Positions 38,547 to 49,900 of a stretch of DNA of 64,000 nt are shown here, piece after piece. This stretch comes from Halolactibacillus alkaliphilus (GTDB lineage: Bacteria; Bacillota; Bacilli; Bacillales; Amphibacillaceae). Both the position numbers and the translations under genes were made by a program. The stretch is taken from the NCBI RefSeq assembly GCF_900115465.1, contig NZ_FOWN01000002.1, positions 88,502 to 152,501 on the forward strand, written 5' to 3'. The notes beneath the pieces are model-generated. The model saw only the letters and a program-made list of their open reading frames with translations. It searched no databases and was not told the DNA's origin. Numbering within the stretch: position 1 is the first letter of the stretch; the number at the start of each line of letters is the position of its first letter.

Positions 38547-39290
38547 ATGGCAGTTATTTCAATGAAACAACTACTTGAAGCTGGTGTACATTTCGGACAC
38601 CAAACACGTCGCTGGAACCCAAAAATGAAGAAATATATCTTCACTGAGCGTAACGGCATCTACATTATCGACCTACAAAAAACAGTTAAGAAAGTGGAAG
38701 AAGCTTATAACTTCATTAAAGAAGTTGCTGAAAATGGTGGGACAGTTCTTTTCGTTGGTACGAAAAAACAAGCCCAAGAATCAGTTAAAGAAGAAGCTAT
38801 CCGTTCAGGTCAATATTACATCAACCAACGTTGGTTAGGTGGTACTTTAACTAACTTCGGTACAATCCGTAAGCGTATCAACCGTCTTAAAGACATTGAG
38901 CGCATGGAAGAAGATGGAACGTTTGATGTCCTTCCAAAGAAAGAAGTTGTAGGACTTCTTAAAGAAAAAGATCGTCTTGTTAAATTCCTAGGCGGTATTA
39001 AAGAAATGAATAAAATTCCTGATGCTTTATTTATCGTTGATCCTCGTAAAGAGCGTATTGCGGTAGCTGAAGCGCATAAATTAAATATTCCGATTGTTGG
39101 TATCGTTGATACTAACTGTGACCCAGATGAGATTGATTATGTCATCCCTGCAAACGATGATGCAATCCGTGCGGTTAAATTGCTTACTGGTAAAATGGCG
39201 GATGCTATTTTAGAAGTAAAACAAGGTGAAGAAGAAGTTGTTGAAGAAACTGTTGAAGAAGTAGCTTCAGAAGTAGCTTCAGAAGAGTAA
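38547..39290 (+). CDS. rpsB: 30S ribosomal protein S2
   Basis: A 247-residue small-subunit protein. The opening [24 protein letters not shown] and the later WLGGTLTNF and [18 protein letters not shown] are standard; the longer motif is quoted only in part by key residues GVHFGH and RRWNP. The C-terminus is an acidic Glu/Val tail. AGGAGGAACAAAATC precedes the ATG. An attenuator-like hairpin separates it from tsf. Confidence 0.98.
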   Translation: MAVISMKQLLEAGVHFGHQTRRWNPKMKKYIFTERNGIYIIDLQKTVKKVEEAYNFIKEVAENGGTVLFVGTKKQAQESVKEEAIRSGQYYINQRWLGGTLTNFGTIRKRINRLKDIERMEEDGTFDVLPKKEVVGLLKEKDRLVKFLGGIKEMNKIPDALFIVDPRKERIAVAEAHKLNIPIVGIVDTNCDPDEIDYVIPANDDAIRAVKLLTGKMADAILEVKQGEEEVVEETVEEVASEVASEE

Positions 39291-39301
39291 AACGTTAACG
39301 G

Positions 39302-39336
39302 AGGTGATAAGAGGGTAACCTTTTATCACCTTTTTT
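39302..39336 (+). terminator. Attenuator/terminator between rpsB and tsf
   Basis: AGGTGATAA (39302-39310) pairs perfectly with TTATCACCT (39323-39331) and is followed by a T-tract. With no clear promoter before tsf, it is likely a partial terminator lowering tsf relative to rpsB. Confidence 0.8.
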
Positions 39337-39379
39337 AAAGCGACGTCGAAGTAACTTATAATCTAAGGAGGAATTTTAC

Positions 39380-40264
39380 ATGACAGTAACAGCGAGTATG
39401 GTAAAAGAATTACGTGAAAAAACAGGCGCAGGTATGATGGACTGTAAAAAAGCACTACAAGAAACAAATGGTGATATGGACCAAGCGATTGATTACCTAC
39501 GTGAAAAAGGTATTTCAAAAGCGGCTAAAAAAGCTGATCGTATTGCTGCAGAAGGTTCTGCATTCACTTTAACAGAAGGTAATACAGCTGTATTATTTGA
39601 AGTCAACTGTGAAACTGACTTTGTAACTAAAAATGATCAATTTAAAGCGCTCCTTAATGAATTAGCTAAACACTTATTAAGCCAAAAACCAGCGAATCTT
39701 GAAGAAGCTCTTCAACAACCATTACATGGTGATGGTGAAACTGTTGAAACATTCATTAACAATAACATTGCTAAAATCGGTGAGAAATTATCTCTTCGTC
39801 GATTTGTTATTGCTGAAAAAACAGATAACGATGCTTTTGGTGCATACATCCATATGGGTGGTAACATTGGTGTACTTACTGTATTAGAAGGTACAACAGA
39901 TGAAACATTTGCTAAAGATATCGCTATGCACATTGCTGCAGTTAACCCGCGTTTTGTAGCGCGTGACGCTGTAGACGCAGAAACCGTTGATAAAGAGCGT
40001 GAAGTTCTTAAACAACAAGCTCTTAACGAAGGTAAGCCAGAGAACATCGTTGAGAAAATGGTTGAAGGTCGCCTTGGTAAATTCTTCGAAGAAATTTGCC
40101 TTTTAGAACAAAGCTTTGTTAAAGACCCAGATCAAAAAGTGAAGCAACTTGTAGCTGATAAAGGTGCGACTATTTCTGATTTTGCTCGTTATGAAGTAGG
40201 CGAAGGTATGGAGAAACGTCAAGAAAACTTTGCTGAAGAAGTAATGAATCAAGTTAAAAAATAA
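39380..40264 (+). CDS. tsf: Elongation factor Ts
   Basis: A 294-residue nucleotide exchange factor for EF-Tu. The N-terminal UBA-like domain [20 protein letters not shown] and the two core subdomains ([26 protein letters not shown]) are clear. Length matches Bacillus. AAGGAGGAATTTTAC precedes the ATG. A terminator follows. Confidence 0.98.
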   Translation: MTVTASMVKELREKTGAGMMDCKKALQETNGDMDQAIDYLREKGISKAAKKADRIAAEGSAFTLTEGNTAVLFEVNCETDFVTKNDQFKALLNELAKHLLSQKPANLEEALQQPLHGDGETVETFINNNIAKIGEKLSLRRFVIAEKTDNDAFGAYIHMGGNIGVLTVLEGTTDETFAKDIAMHIAAVNPRFVARDAVDAETVDKEREVLKQQALNEGKPENIVEKMVEGRLGKFFEEICLLEQSFVKDPDQKVKQLVADKGATISDFARYEVGEGMEKRQENFAEEVMNQVKK

Positions 40265-40290
40265 AGAATGACGTTACAGGTTTAAATGCG

Positions 40291-40317
40291 AAAGGGAGCA
40301 CATGGTGTTCCCTTTTC
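40291..40317 (+). terminator. Intrinsic terminator after tsf
   Basis: GGGAGCAC pairs with GTGTTCCC (one G-U pair) around ATG-type loop bases and is followed by TTTT. It ends the rpsB-tsf unit. Confidence 0.75.
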
Positions 40318-40339
40318 TATAGGAAAGATTTAAAAATAT

Positions 40340-40368
40340 TTGTCTAGAACGAAAAGTTCATGTAAGAT
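40340..40368 (+). promoter_or_regulatory. Sigma-A promoter for pyrH-frr
   Basis: TTGTCT (40340-40345), 17 bases, TAAGAT (40363-40368), about 30 bases before the pyrH start. Confidence 0.65.
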
Positions 40369-40398
40369 AGAATTAAATTCTACATAATGGAGGTAATT

Positions 40399-41121
40399 AT
40401 GGTCGCAGCACGTTATAAACGCATTGTATTAAAATTAAGTGGAGAAGCCCTCAGTGGAGAACAAGGTTATGGTCTGGAACCAAAAATTGTTCGTTCTATA
40501 GCTGAGCAAGTGAAGGAAGTTGTTAATTTAGGTGTCGAAGTCGCTATTGTTGTCGGTGGAGGTAATATTTGGCGTGGTAAGGTCGGTAGTGAGATGGGGA
40601 TGGACCGTGCAAATGCTGATTATATGGGCATGTTAGCAACAGTGATGAATTCACTTGCTTTACAAGACAGTTTAGAAAATTGTGGTGTTGAAACCCGTGT
40701 TCAAACGTCGATTGAAATGCGCCAAGTCGCTGAACCATATATAAGACGCCGTGCTATGCGTCATCTAGAAAAGAAACGTGTTGTTATCTTCGCTGCAGGC
40801 ACAGGTAATCCGTATTTTTCTACTGATACTACGGCAGCGCTTAGAGCAGCAGAAATTGATGCTGAAGTTATTTTAATGGCTAAAAATAATGTTGATGGTG
40901 TTTATACAGCTGATCCGATGTTAGATGACACAGCAACGAAGTATGAAGAATTAACATATCTCAAAATGTTAAACGATGGCTTAGGAGTAATGGACTCAAC
41001 AGCATCATCGCTTTGCATGGATAATGATATACCTCTATTAGTTTTTAACGTTACACAAGAAGGTAATATTAAACGGGCGGTTTCTGGTGAAGAAATCGGT
41101 ACCATTATAAGGGGGAAATAA
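40399..41121 (+). CDS. pyrH: Uridylate kinase
   Basis: A 240-residue hexameric UMP kinase of the amino acid kinase fold, making UDP from UMP and [43 protein letters not shown] and [12 protein letters not shown] are the expected nucleotide-binding motifs. The start was set at the ATG five bases after TGGAGG; an upstream ATG at 40387 contains that Shine-Dalgarno. It is two bases from frr. Confidence 0.97.
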   Translation: MVAARYKRIVLKLSGEALSGEQGYGLEPKIVRSIAEQVKEVVNLGVEVAIVVGGGNIWRGKVGSEMGMDRANADYMGMLATVMNSLALQDSLENCGVETRVQTSIEMRQVAEPYIRRRAMRHLEKKRVVIFAAGTGNPYFSTDTTAALRAAEIDAEVILMAKNNVDGVYTADPMLDDTATKYEELTYLKMLNDGLGVMDSTASSLCMDNDIPLLVFNVTQEGNIKRAVSGEEIGTIIRGK

Positions 41122-41123
41122 GG

Positions 41124-41681
41124 ATGTCAGAACAAGTTATCAAAGATGCTAAAGGTAAAATGGAACAAGCAATTGAATCTTATAATCGCAACCTAGCAAC
41201 TGTTCGTGCGGGACGTGCAAACCCTGCCATTTTAAACAGTGTATATGTTGATTATTATGGTGCACCAACACCACTTAATCAACTTGCGACAATTTCAGTA
41301 CCAGAAGCGCGTTTACTTATGATTACGCCTTTTGACAAATCGTCTATTGGTGAAGTCGAAAAGGCGATTCAAAAAGCTGATTTGGGTCTTGCACCATCGA
41401 GTGATGGTAATGTAGTGAGAATTTCTATTCCAGCATTAACAGAAGAGCGCCGTAGAGAACTAACAAAAGTTGTCGGTAAATTTGCTGAGGAGTCGAAAGT
41501 TCAAGTGCGTAATGTTCGTCGTGATGCAAATGATGTACTTAAAAAAGCTGAGAAAAACGGTGATTTAACAGAGGATGATTTACGTGGATTCCAAGATGAT
41601 GTTCAGGAATTAACGGATGGTTATATTGCTAAGATTGATCAGTTAACGAAAGATAAAGAAGCAGAGATTATGGAAGTTTGA
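41124..41681 (+). CDS. frr: Ribosome recycling factor
   Basis: A 185-residue tRNA-mimic that, with EF-G, splits post-termination ribosomes. Landmarks are [35 protein letters not shown] and the C-terminal three-helix bundle ([25 protein letters not shown], key residues R-N-RRD). It is coupled to pyrH and ends in a strong terminator. Confidence 0.98.
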   Translation: MSEQVIKDAKGKMEQAIESYNRNLATVRAGRANPAILNSVYVDYYGAPTPLNQLATISVPEARLLMITPFDKSSIGEVEKAIQKADLGLAPSSDGNVVRISIPALTEERRRELTKVVGKFAEESKVQVRNVRRDANDVLKKAEKNGDLTEDDLRGFQDDVQELTDGYIAKIDQLTKDKEAEIMEV

Positions 41682-41697
41682 TTGAGTGATCAATCGA

Positions 41698-41728
41698 AGA
41701 GGTGTAGCGCATCTGCTGCACCTCTTTT
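41698..41728 (+). terminator. Intrinsic terminator after frr
   Basis: AGAGGTGTAGC pairs with GCTGCACCTCT (one G-U) over a six-base loop, then TTTT. It isolates pyrH-frr from uppS. The 180 bases that follow are AT-rich and hold no clear promoter or gene. Confidence 0.85.
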
Positions 41729-41911
41729 AACTTACTGCTAAAAGATGAATGAAGAGGCGCCAAATATAATATACTATCATGATTAGAAACAATACATAAG
41801 AAAATAATTGAAACTAGTGATTCTCAATAAAATACGTGATAAACTGTAGAAAGAATCTTTTTAAGTTTCTTTTTGGTTAAACATAAAGAGTAGTTAGGGT
41901 GAAGAAATATA

Positions 41912-42721
41912 ATGTCTTGGTTAAAACCAAAAAAACGATGGCGTCATTTGTTTAAACGATCGACACATATTAATGTGTCACAGACAAAAAGAAGTCAATC
42001 GTCTGTGACCATGCCACATCATGTGGCTATTATAATGGATGGTAATGGACGTTGGGCTAAAGACCAGGGTTATCCTAGATTTAAGGGCCACCAAGTAGGT
42101 ATGGATAATGTGAAACGTATTGTTAAAGTTGCCAATCGTGAAGGTGTAAAGATTTTAACTATTTATGCGTTTTCTACAGAGAATTGGAAACGTCCAAAAG
42201 CAGAAGTGGATTTCTTAATGAAACTTCCAACACAGTTTTTAAACGTCTATCTACCTGAACTAATCGAAGAAAATGTACGCGTTATGACGATGGGTCACTT
42301 TGAGCAGCTCCCGGAACATACAAAAAAAGCGATGCGAGCAGCAGTTGATCGGACAAAAGATAATAACGGCCTTATTTTAAACATTGCTTTAAATTATGGT
42401 AGTCGATTTGAAATCACAGAAGCTGTTAAAGCTATAGCAGAAGAAGTATCTAAAGGTGATTTAAGTCCTGAATGTATTTCAGAACAAACGATTAGTCAAC
42501 ACCTTTATACACATGAGCTACCGGATCCGGATTTGTTGATTCGGACAAGTGGAGAAGTGCGCTTGAGTAATTTTTTACTATGGCAACTTGCGTATAGTGA
42601 ATTTTGGTTTAGTCCCGTTCATTGGCCGGCGTTTGATGAGGAAGAATTTCTTAAAGCGCTACACGCATACGCTTGTCGTAAGCGGCGTTTCGGCGGATTA
42701 AATGAGAAAGAAGAGGAATAA
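41912..42721 (+). CDS. uppS: Undecaprenyl diphosphate synthase
   Basis: A 269-residue cis-prenyltransferase that builds C55-PP, the lipid carrier for peptidoglycan. The catalytic Asp43 is in AIIMDGNGRWAK. FSTENWKRPKAEV, LIRTSGEVRLSNFLLWQ and the tail RKRRFGG are family hallmarks. The N-terminus is basic and about 25 residues longer than minimal UppS. GGGTGAAG precedes the ATG. It is followed five bases later by cdsA. Confidence 0.97.
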   Translation: MSWLKPKKRWRHLFKRSTHINVSQTKRSQSSVTMPHHVAIIMDGNGRWAKDQGYPRFKGHQVGMDNVKRIVKVANREGVKILTIYAFSTENWKRPKAEVDFLMKLPTQFLNVYLPELIEENVRVMTMGHFEQLPEHTKKAMRAAVDRTKDNNGLILNIALNYGSRFEITEAVKAIAEEVSKGDLSPECISEQTISQHLYTHELPDPDLLIRTSGEVRLSNFLLWQLAYSEFWFSPVHWPAFDEEEFLKALHAYACRKRRFGGLNEKEEE

Positions 42722-42725
42722 TCAT

Positions 42726-43511
42726 ATGAAAACACGAGTTATTACGGCTATTGTCGCTATTTTGTTATTTTTTCCGTTTGTTATTATCGGTGATTGGCCA
42801 TTCTATTTGGTGATGTTGCTTATATCCACGGTTGGATTATATGAATTATTTAAGATGAGAGAAATGAATAAATATTTGGTGCCAACAGTATTTGCTATGA
42901 TCTTGTTATGGGTGTTGCTACTCCCAGCAATCGATGCATTGGCGATGATTAAATTAGCCCAACAAGAAATTCTCAGTGGTTTAGTTATGCTTATTCTCGG
43001 TTATACGGTGCTCGTAAAGAATAAGTTTACTTTTGAAGATGCTGGATTTATGATAATCACAGCCATTTATATTGGCTTAGGCTTTCATTATTTTATCGAA
43101 GCGCAACGGACCGGTTTAGAGTATATTTTTTATGCGATTATTGTAATCCTTGCAACCGATATAGGTGCATACTTTTCTGGACGTTACTTTGGCAAGCGGA
43201 AGTTGTGGCCAGAAATTAGCCCGAATAAAACGATTGAAGGTGCGTTAGGTGGCATTATTTTAGCCACAGTATTAGGCGTAATTTTTCATTTGATCTTCCC
43301 TGTTCATAATTCGCTCCTTATTGTTGGCCTTGTGAGTATGTTGGCTAGTGCTGTTGGTCAAGTTGGCGACTTAGTAGAATCTGCCTTTAAACGGTATTAT
43401 CATGTTAAAGACTCTGGCCGTTTATTACCAGGGCATGGCGGTATATTAGACCGATTTGATAGTTGGTTATTCGTCTTTCCGTTTTTGTATTTAATACAAT
43501 TTATCGCCTAG
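42726..43511 (+). CDS. cdsA: Phosphatidate cytidylyltransferase
   Basis: A 261-residue integral membrane enzyme with about seven helices, converting phosphatidic acid and CTP to CDP-diacylglycerol. The signature region SGRYFGKRKLWPEISPNKT and the terminal LPGHGGILDRFDS are complete. The start is the ATG after GAGGAATAATCAT. In B. subtilis dxr follows; here rseP follows after 112 bases. Confidence 0.96.
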   Translation: MKTRVITAIVAILLFFPFVIIGDWPFYLVMLLISTVGLYELFKMREMNKYLVPTVFAMILLWVLLLPAIDALAMIKLAQQEILSGLVMLILGYTVLVKNKFTFEDAGFMIITAIYIGLGFHYFIEAQRTGLEYIFYAIIVILATDIGAYFSGRYFGKRKLWPEISPNKTIEGALGGIILATVLGVIFHLIFPVHNSLLIVGLVSMLASAVGQVGDLVESAFKRYYHVKDSGRLLPGHGGILDRFDSWLFVFPFLYLIQFIA

Positions 43512-43623
43512 AGCGAGAAGATGCCATCCTCTAAAATCTATCAGATTTCAGGTGAGGGGCGTTCAACGGTTAGAATAAAGAAGGATAGATGTGAGCGAGA
43601 TATAAGAGAAGGGAGTAAATCGT

Positions 43624-44880
43624 TTGAATACAATCATTGCTTTTATTTTAATGTTTGGGTTACTTGTTTTTGTCCATGAATTTGGTCATTTTATTGTAGC
43701 AAAGAAAACAGGTATGTTAGTGAGAGAGTTCGCCATCGGATTTGGGCCGAAGATTTTTTCTATTAAGAAAAATGAGACGTTATATACGATACGCATTTTA
43801 CCGATGGGTGGGTACGTTCGTGTTGCCGGAGAAGATCCAGAAATAATTGAACTTAAAGCTGGTCAACATATTGGTTTAGTACTAAATGAACAAGAAGAAG
43901 TAAAAGATATCATCATCAATCAAAAAGATAAATACCCACTTGCTGAAGTGATTGAAGTATCTGAAGCGGATTTAACGCATGACTTATTTATTGAAGGTTC
44001 ATTAGTTGGTGAGGATGACATGACCCGTTATCCTGTTAGTGAAACAGCCAATTATGTGATGGATGGGACAAAAACCCAAATCGCGCCATACAATCGTCAG
44101 TTTGCTTCTAAATCAAAATCAAAGCGTGCGCTTCAATTGTTTGCTGGTCCATTTATGAACTTTGTTTTGACAGCTGTACTTTTTTTCTTGTTAGCTATTT
44201 TACAAGGTATACCGGTTGAAGAGGCGCAAATCGGAGAAGTTTTACCTGATACACCTGCAAGTGATGCAGGGCTTATTGAAGGGGACGTTATTACAACGAT
44301 TGATGGGAAAGAAATTACTACTTGGTTTGATTTTCAGACATACGTGGCATTACGACCGAATGAAGTAATGTCCATGACGGTTGAGCGTAATGATAGTGTG
44401 TCGGAAGTTATGTTGACACCAGAAGCTTATCAAGTAGATGAACAAACAGTTGGTCGAATTGGTGTCATGCGTGGTGTAGAAAAATCGTGGGCGAAGGCTA
44501 TTCCTTACAGCTTAAGTGAAACTTACTACTGGTCTAAAATGATTATCACAAATGTCGCGATGCTTATCAGTGGACAATTCACTGTTGATGCATTATCTGG
44601 ACCGGTCGGCATCTATGACTTTACCGATCAAGTTGTCCAGTCTGGTTTTTACAGTTTTATGACCTGGACTGCTGCGCTTAGTGTAAATCTTGGGATCATC
44701 AATTTATTACCACTACCAGCATTAGATGGTGGTCGTTTATTATTTATTGGTCTTGAAGCAGTTAGAGGAAAACCTATCTCTCAAGAGAAAGAAGGATTGG
44801 TTCACTTTATTGGTTTTGCTTTACTTATGCTACTAATGATTATTGTGACCTGGAATGACTTGCAACGGTTGTTTTTCTAA
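43624..44880 (+). CDS. rseP: Site-2 intramembrane metalloprotease RseP (RasP)
   Basis: A 418-residue protease cleaving membrane-embedded anti-sigma factors and signal-peptide remnants. The zinc motif HEFGH lies at residues 18-22 in the first membrane helix. A long insert precedes the second helix, a PDZ domain (about 200-275) with DTPASDAGLIEGDVI follows, and the second zinc ligand is in LPALDGGRLLF. The start is TTG behind AAGGGAGTAAATCG. Confidence 0.95.
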   Translation: MNTIIAFILMFGLLVFVHEFGHFIVAKKTGMLVREFAIGFGPKIFSIKKNETLYTIRILPMGGYVRVAGEDPEIIELKAGQHIGLVLNEQEEVKDIIINQKDKYPLAEVIEVSEADLTHDLFIEGSLVGEDDMTRYPVSETANYVMDGTKTQIAPYNRQFASKSKSKRALQLFAGPFMNFVLTAVLFFLLAILQGIPVEEAQIGEVLPDTPASDAGLIEGDVITTIDGKEITTWFDFQTYVALRPNEVMSMTVERNDSVSEVMLTPEAYQVDEQTVGRIGVMRGVEKSWAKAIPYSLSETYYWSKMIITNVAMLISGQFTVDALSGPVGIYDFTDQVVQSGFYSFMTWTAALSVNLGIINLLPLPALDGGRLLFIGLEAVRGKPISQEKEGLVHFIGFALLMLLMIIVTWNDLQRLFF

Positions 44881-45184
44881 GTATTCGTAGAGGGCCGCAG
44901 TGACCTTTGTCTAAAAATGTCTTTGGGAAGGCCGTTTAAATTAGCTAGTTGTACTATGACTTCCTTTTTATAGGACGCATCTTGACCGAGACATTCAGGC
45001 TTAATAAAACCTTTAAAAAATATAAAGAATTCTCTATTATGGAGTATTCTACCATAAAGAATTATGGCTTAAATGATGAAAGATGGGTTACTTTTTGGTT
45101 AAACAGCACCTCTCGCGTGGTTTAAAGGGCAAAGCGCCGGTTTTGTTGTCCGCTGTAAAATTCTAAAAGTTGAAAGACCTTATA
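44881..45184 (+). other. Intergenic stretch between rseP and proS, no gene recognised
   Basis: About 300 bases with no credible reading frame. It contains small inverted repeats (TTATGG with CCATAA near 45040; two copies of AAAGAATT) and leads into a hairpin of IS200/IS605 right-end type. It may be the worn remains of a TnpB-type element. No T-box sequence for proS was found. Confidence 0.4.
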
Positions 45185-45208
45185 AACCCGTGACTTTAGT
45201 CATGGGTT
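45185..45208 (+). mobile_element. Orphan IS200/IS605 right-end (omega-RNA type) hairpin
   Basis: AACCCGTGACT pairs with AGTCATGGGTT (one G-U pair) over a TT loop, so the apex reads GACTTTAGTC. From memory, the same apex occurs at the 3' end of ISDra2-type TnpB omega-RNAs and right ends. No tnpA or tnpB is adjacent. It lies 35 bases upstream of proS. Confidence 0.5.
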
Positions 45209-45242
45209 GTTGATATTATGTAAATAGAGGTGGAATATTATT

Positions 45243-46937
45243 ATGAAACAAAGTCAAACATTAATACCTACATTAAAAGAAATACCAGCGGATGCTGATG
45301 TGACAAGTCATCAACTGTTATTACGTGCAGGATTTATTCGTCAAAACTTTTCTGGCGTGTACACTTTTTTACCGTTAGGTAAGAAAGTGCTAAACATTGT
45401 AGAGAAAGTTGTCCGAGAAGAAATGGATGCTATTGGTGGTAATGAGGTACTTATGCCTGCTTTACAATCGGCAGATCTTTGGCGAGAATCAGGTCGTTGG
45501 GATAAGATGGGACCAGAATTAATGCGCTTAAATGACCGCCATGAGCGTGAATTTGTCTTAGGACCGACACATGAAGAAGTCGTTACGAGTATTGTCCGTG
45601 ACGAAGTGAAAAGTTATAAGCAATTACCACTGACGGTATACCAAATTCAAACAAAGTTCCGTGATGAACGTCGTCCACGCTTTGGTTTATTGCGAGGCCG
45701 TGAGTTCATTATGAAGGACGCCTATTCGTTCCATTTAACCGATGAGAGTTTAGATGCTAGTTATCAAGCAATGTATGATGCTTACAGCCGAATTTTCACG
45801 CGTTTAGGTTTAAATTTTAGAGCGGTTATCGCTGATTCAGGGGCCATGGGTGGTAAAGATACGCATGAATTTATGGCATTATCAAAAGTTGGGGAAGATA
45901 CAATTGCTTACTCAACGGCGTCAGATTATGCAGCCAATATCGAGATGGCTGAGGTGTATGACAATTATTCGCCTTCTACCGAAACGTTAAAAGAATTGGA
46001 AAAAGTATCCACTCCAAATAAAAAAACAATGCAAGAAGTGGCAGACTTCCTCGGTCATCCTATTGATAAGGGTTTAAAAACGTTACTCTTTAAAGCGGAT
46101 GAATCCTTTGTTTTAGTTGTCACAAGAGGTGATCATGAAGTCAATGAAATTAAACTTAAACATGTCTTACATGTAGAAAATATTGAATTAGCTACCGATG
46201 AGGCTGCCCGTGAATTACTCGGGGCTGATTTCGGTTCACTGGGCCCGATTGGTGTATCTGAAGATGTCCAGGTGATTTGTGATTTAGCGGTTAAAGCTGT
46301 CGCAAATGTCACGTGTGGTGCTAATGAAGATGGTTTCCACTATGTGAATGTCAATCCGTCACGTGACTTTGGCGAATTTACTTATGAAGACATTCGATTT
46401 ATTCAAGAAGGTGATCTGTCACCTGACGGAAAAGGTACCATTAAGTTTGCAGAAGGCATTGAAATTGGTCAAGTATTTAAACTAGGGAAGTTTTATGCGA
46501 ATCAGCTAGGGGCAGAAGTACTTAATGACCAAGGACGCGCAGAAACACTTACGATGGGCTGCTACGGTATTGGAGTGTCCCGAACGCTGGCGGCGATTGT
46601 AGAACAGCATCATGATGATGCTGGTATTGTTTGGCCAAAACAAGTCGCACCATTTGCTCTACACTTAATCGTAGTTAATAGTAAAAATGACGAACAAGTA
46701 GCCCTTGGAAATGCTTTATACGAACAATTACAAGCGGCAGGTATTGAGGTACTCTATGACGATCGTAAAGAACGTGCAGGAGTGAAATTTGCTGAAAGTG
46801 ATTTGATTGGTTTGCCTGTACGCGTGACAGTAGGTAAAAAAGCAAGTGAAGGTATTATAGAATTAAAAGAACGTAAGAGTGAAGAGAAGGAAGAAATGAC
46901 AATAGACGCTTTGATGGCATACGTGAAGACTATATAA
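45243..46937 (+). CDS. proS: Prolyl-tRNA synthetase
   Basis: A 564-residue class II synthetase of the bacterial type with the INS editing domain (about 225-400). Motif 2 ([21 protein letters not shown], key residues FRDE-R-GL-R-REF-MKD) and motif 3 ([15 protein letters not shown]) are intact, and the anticodon-binding domain is C-terminal. AGAGGTGGAATATT precedes the ATG. A mobile-element-like hairpin sits in its leader. Confidence 0.97.
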   Translation: MKQSQTLIPTLKEIPADADVTSHQLLLRAGFIRQNFSGVYTFLPLGKKVLNIVEKVVREEMDAIGGNEVLMPALQSADLWRESGRWDKMGPELMRLNDRHEREFVLGPTHEEVVTSIVRDEVKSYKQLPLTVYQIQTKFRDERRPRFGLLRGREFIMKDAYSFHLTDESLDASYQAMYDAYSRIFTRLGLNFRAVIADSGAMGGKDTHEFMALSKVGEDTIAYSTASDYAANIEMAEVYDNYSPSTETLKELEKVSTPNKKTMQEVADFLGHPIDKGLKTLLFKADESFVLVVTRGDHEVNEIKLKHVLHVENIELATDEAARELLGADFGSLGPIGVSEDVQVICDLAVKAVANVTCGANEDGFHYVNVNPSRDFGEFTYEDIRFIQEGDLSPDGKGTIKFAEGIEIGQVFKLGKFYANQLGAEVLNDQGRAETLTMGCYGIGVSRTLAAIVEQHHDDAGIVWPKQVAPFALHLIVVNSKNDEQVALGNALYEQLQAAGIEVLYDDRKERAGVKFAESDLIGLPVRVTVGKKASEGIIELKERKSEEKEEMTIDALMAYVKTI

Positions 46938-46943
46938 AAATGA

Positions 46944-46974
46944 GGAAACCCTTGTTGTTGAACAAGGGTTTTCC
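46944..46974 (+). terminator. Hairpin between proS and polC
   Basis: AAACCCTTGTT pairs exactly with AACAAGGGTTT through a GTTG loop. The short T-run (TTTT) makes it a weak terminator or processing site. Confidence 0.65.
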
Positions 46975-46996
46975 GTTACGAAAAAGGAGGACGAAT

Positions 46997-49900
46997 ATGC
47001 AAACCTCTTCGATACAAAAGATGGCGATTTTATTAGAACAGTTAAATATAGATGAATCAGATCGCTCACAGTACTTTAGTGGTGCTAAACTAATCAAATT
47101 AGACGTCTACCCAAATAAAAAACAGTGGGTATTTCATTTAGAATTACCACGTGTTTTACCGATTCAGGTATTTAAACTATTAAGAATGAAATTACAAGAA
47201 ACATTTCACTCTATTGCCGCTGTTGATTTCACGATTAAATCTGATGATCTATCTGTAGAAAATGAACTCATGCAGCAGTATTGGCGTGATTTTATTGAAT
47301 CCTCAGACGCTTTATCACCAGCTTATCGCGATTGGGTTGAACAACAACTACCCATTGTAACTGAGCAGAAGCTCTATTTAAAAGCACGTAATGATACTGA
47401 AAGTGTTGTTTTAAGTAATCGGTTCAACACCTCTTTTAAACACTACTGCCAAAAGCATGGCTTGCCTACTTGGAAAATAGTATGTGAGACAGAAGTTAAA
47501 ACAGAGGATATTCAGAAGTTTCAAGAGCAAAAAGCGTTAGAAGATAAGCTTATGGTAAAAAAAGCAATGGATGATCAACAAAAACAACAGGCAAAAGCTA
47601 AAACACAAGACCCTAATCAAGATGAAGCACTCGTGATTGGATACCCTATTAAAGAAGATGCTGTGACAATGGCCTCCATTACAGAAGAAAACCGTCGGAT
47701 TATATTTGAAGGTTACGTCTTTGATGCTGAGGTAAGGGAATTAAAATCAGGTCGACACTTGCTCATTGCTAAAATCACAGATTATACTGATTCGTTTAGT
47801 GTGAAGATGTTTTCAAAAGATGAGCGTGATAAAGAGCGCTTAGCTCGTGTCAAAAAAGGGATGTGGGTTAAAGTTCGTGGAACGATACAAACAGATACCT
47901 TTAGTAATGAATTGACGATGATGATGAATGATTTAAATGAAATCAGCGTTGAAACACGAAGTGATACCTATCCTGAAGATGAAAAGCGTATTGAACTTCA
48001 TGCGCATACGACAATGTCGCAAATGGATGCAGTCCTCTCACCAGCACAGTTAGTAACACAAGCAGCTAAATGGGGACATAAGGCTGTGGCAATAACCGAT
48101 CATGCTGGAGCTCAAGGCTTCCCAGACGCGCACAGCAAGGCGAAACAACTGGGTCTGAAGATGTTATATGGTGTCGAGGTAAATCTAGTCGATGATGGTG
48201 TCCCAATTGCTTATAATACGCGTGATATAGTATTAGAAGATGCTTCTTACGTTGTCTTTGATGTTGAGACGACAGGTCTTTCGGCTGTCTACGATACGAT
48301 TATTGAATTGGCAGCTGTTAGGGTGAAAGATGGTGAAATTATTGAACGTTTTGAACGCTTTAGTAACCCTCACCAACCACTGTCTGACACGATCATTAAC
48401 TTAACGGGGATTACAGATGATATGTTAAAAGATGCACCAGAAGTCGATGAAGTGTTGCGAGAGTTTAAACAGTTTATGGGGGATGACATTTTAGTGGCAC
48501 ATAATGCTAGCTTTGATATGGGCTTTATTAATCAAGGGTTCATTAAAGCTGGTTTAGAAGAAGCTAAAAATCCGGTCATTGATACACTGGAACTTGGTCG
48601 CTTTATTTTGCCGCAATTAAAGAGTCATCGATTAAATGTGCTATGTAAGTATTACAACATTGAATTAACACAACACCACCGTGCTATTTATGATACAGAA
48701 GCGACCGCATATTTATTGTGGAAATTAATAAAAGAATCGGCAGAACGCGAGATTTTTAATCACAATGCGTTTAATGAACATATGGGAGAAGGCAATAGTT
48801 ATCAACGTGCGAGACCTTACCATGCGATCTTGCTTGCTCAAAATCAAGTAGGTTTAAAGAACATGTTTAAACTTATTTCAATGGCACATATTAATTATTT
48901 TCATTATGTACCAAGAATCCCGCGTTCAAAATTAAATCAACTACGTGAAGGTATATTAGTGGGTTCAGCTTGTGATAAAGGTGAAGTTTTTGAAACGATG
49001 ATGCAAAAATCAAAAGAGGATGCTTTAAGGGTAGCCAAATACTATGATTATATTGAAGTGCATCCACCGGAAAATTATTACCCACTAATTACAAGGGAAT
49101 TGATTCAAAATGAAGCGCAATTATATGATATTTTGAGGAATTTAACGGAATTAGCTGACGAATTAGGCAAACCATGTGTGGCTACAGGTAATGTTCACCA
49201 TATTGAACCGCGCGATAAAATCTATCGTCAGATTCTGATTAAATCACAAAATGCGAATCCACTTAGTAGACAAACATTGCCTGATGCCTATTTTAGAACA
49301 ACAAACGAAATGGTTGAGGCATTTCGATTTTTAGGAGAGGATAAGGCTAAAGAAATTGTCATTACAAATACGCATAAAATTTGCGATATGATTGATGACA
49401 TTACACCGGTGAAAACTGACTTGTATACACCAAAAATAGAAGGGGCAGATCAAGAAATTCGTGATATGAGTTACAATTTTGCTCATAACTTATACGGTGA
49501 TGAATTACCTGAGCTTGTTGTTAACCGGATGGAAAAAGAGCTTAAGAGTATCATTGGCCATGGTTTTGCAGTCATCTATTTAATTTCGCATAAACTGGTG
49601 AAAAAATCGCTAGATGATGGCTATCTTGTTGGTTCGCGTGGTTCTGTTGGTTCGTCGCTTATCGCAACGTTTACTGAAATTACAGAGGTAAACCCTCTGC
49701 CGCCACATTATGTTTGTCCTAAATGTCGCCACCATGAATTTTTCACTCAAGGTGAGTATGGAAGTGGTTTTGATTTACCGGACAAAGCTTGTGCTGAGTG
49801 TGGTACACCGTATAAAAAAGATGGACAAGACATTCCTTTTGAAACATTTCTAGGCTTTAAAGGGGATAAAGTGCCTGATATTGATTTGAATTTTTCGGGC

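Noticed and set aside
44881..45242. T-box riboswitch before proS
   Set aside because: No AGGGTGGNACCGCG-like T-box sequence and no terminator/antiterminator pair could be found.
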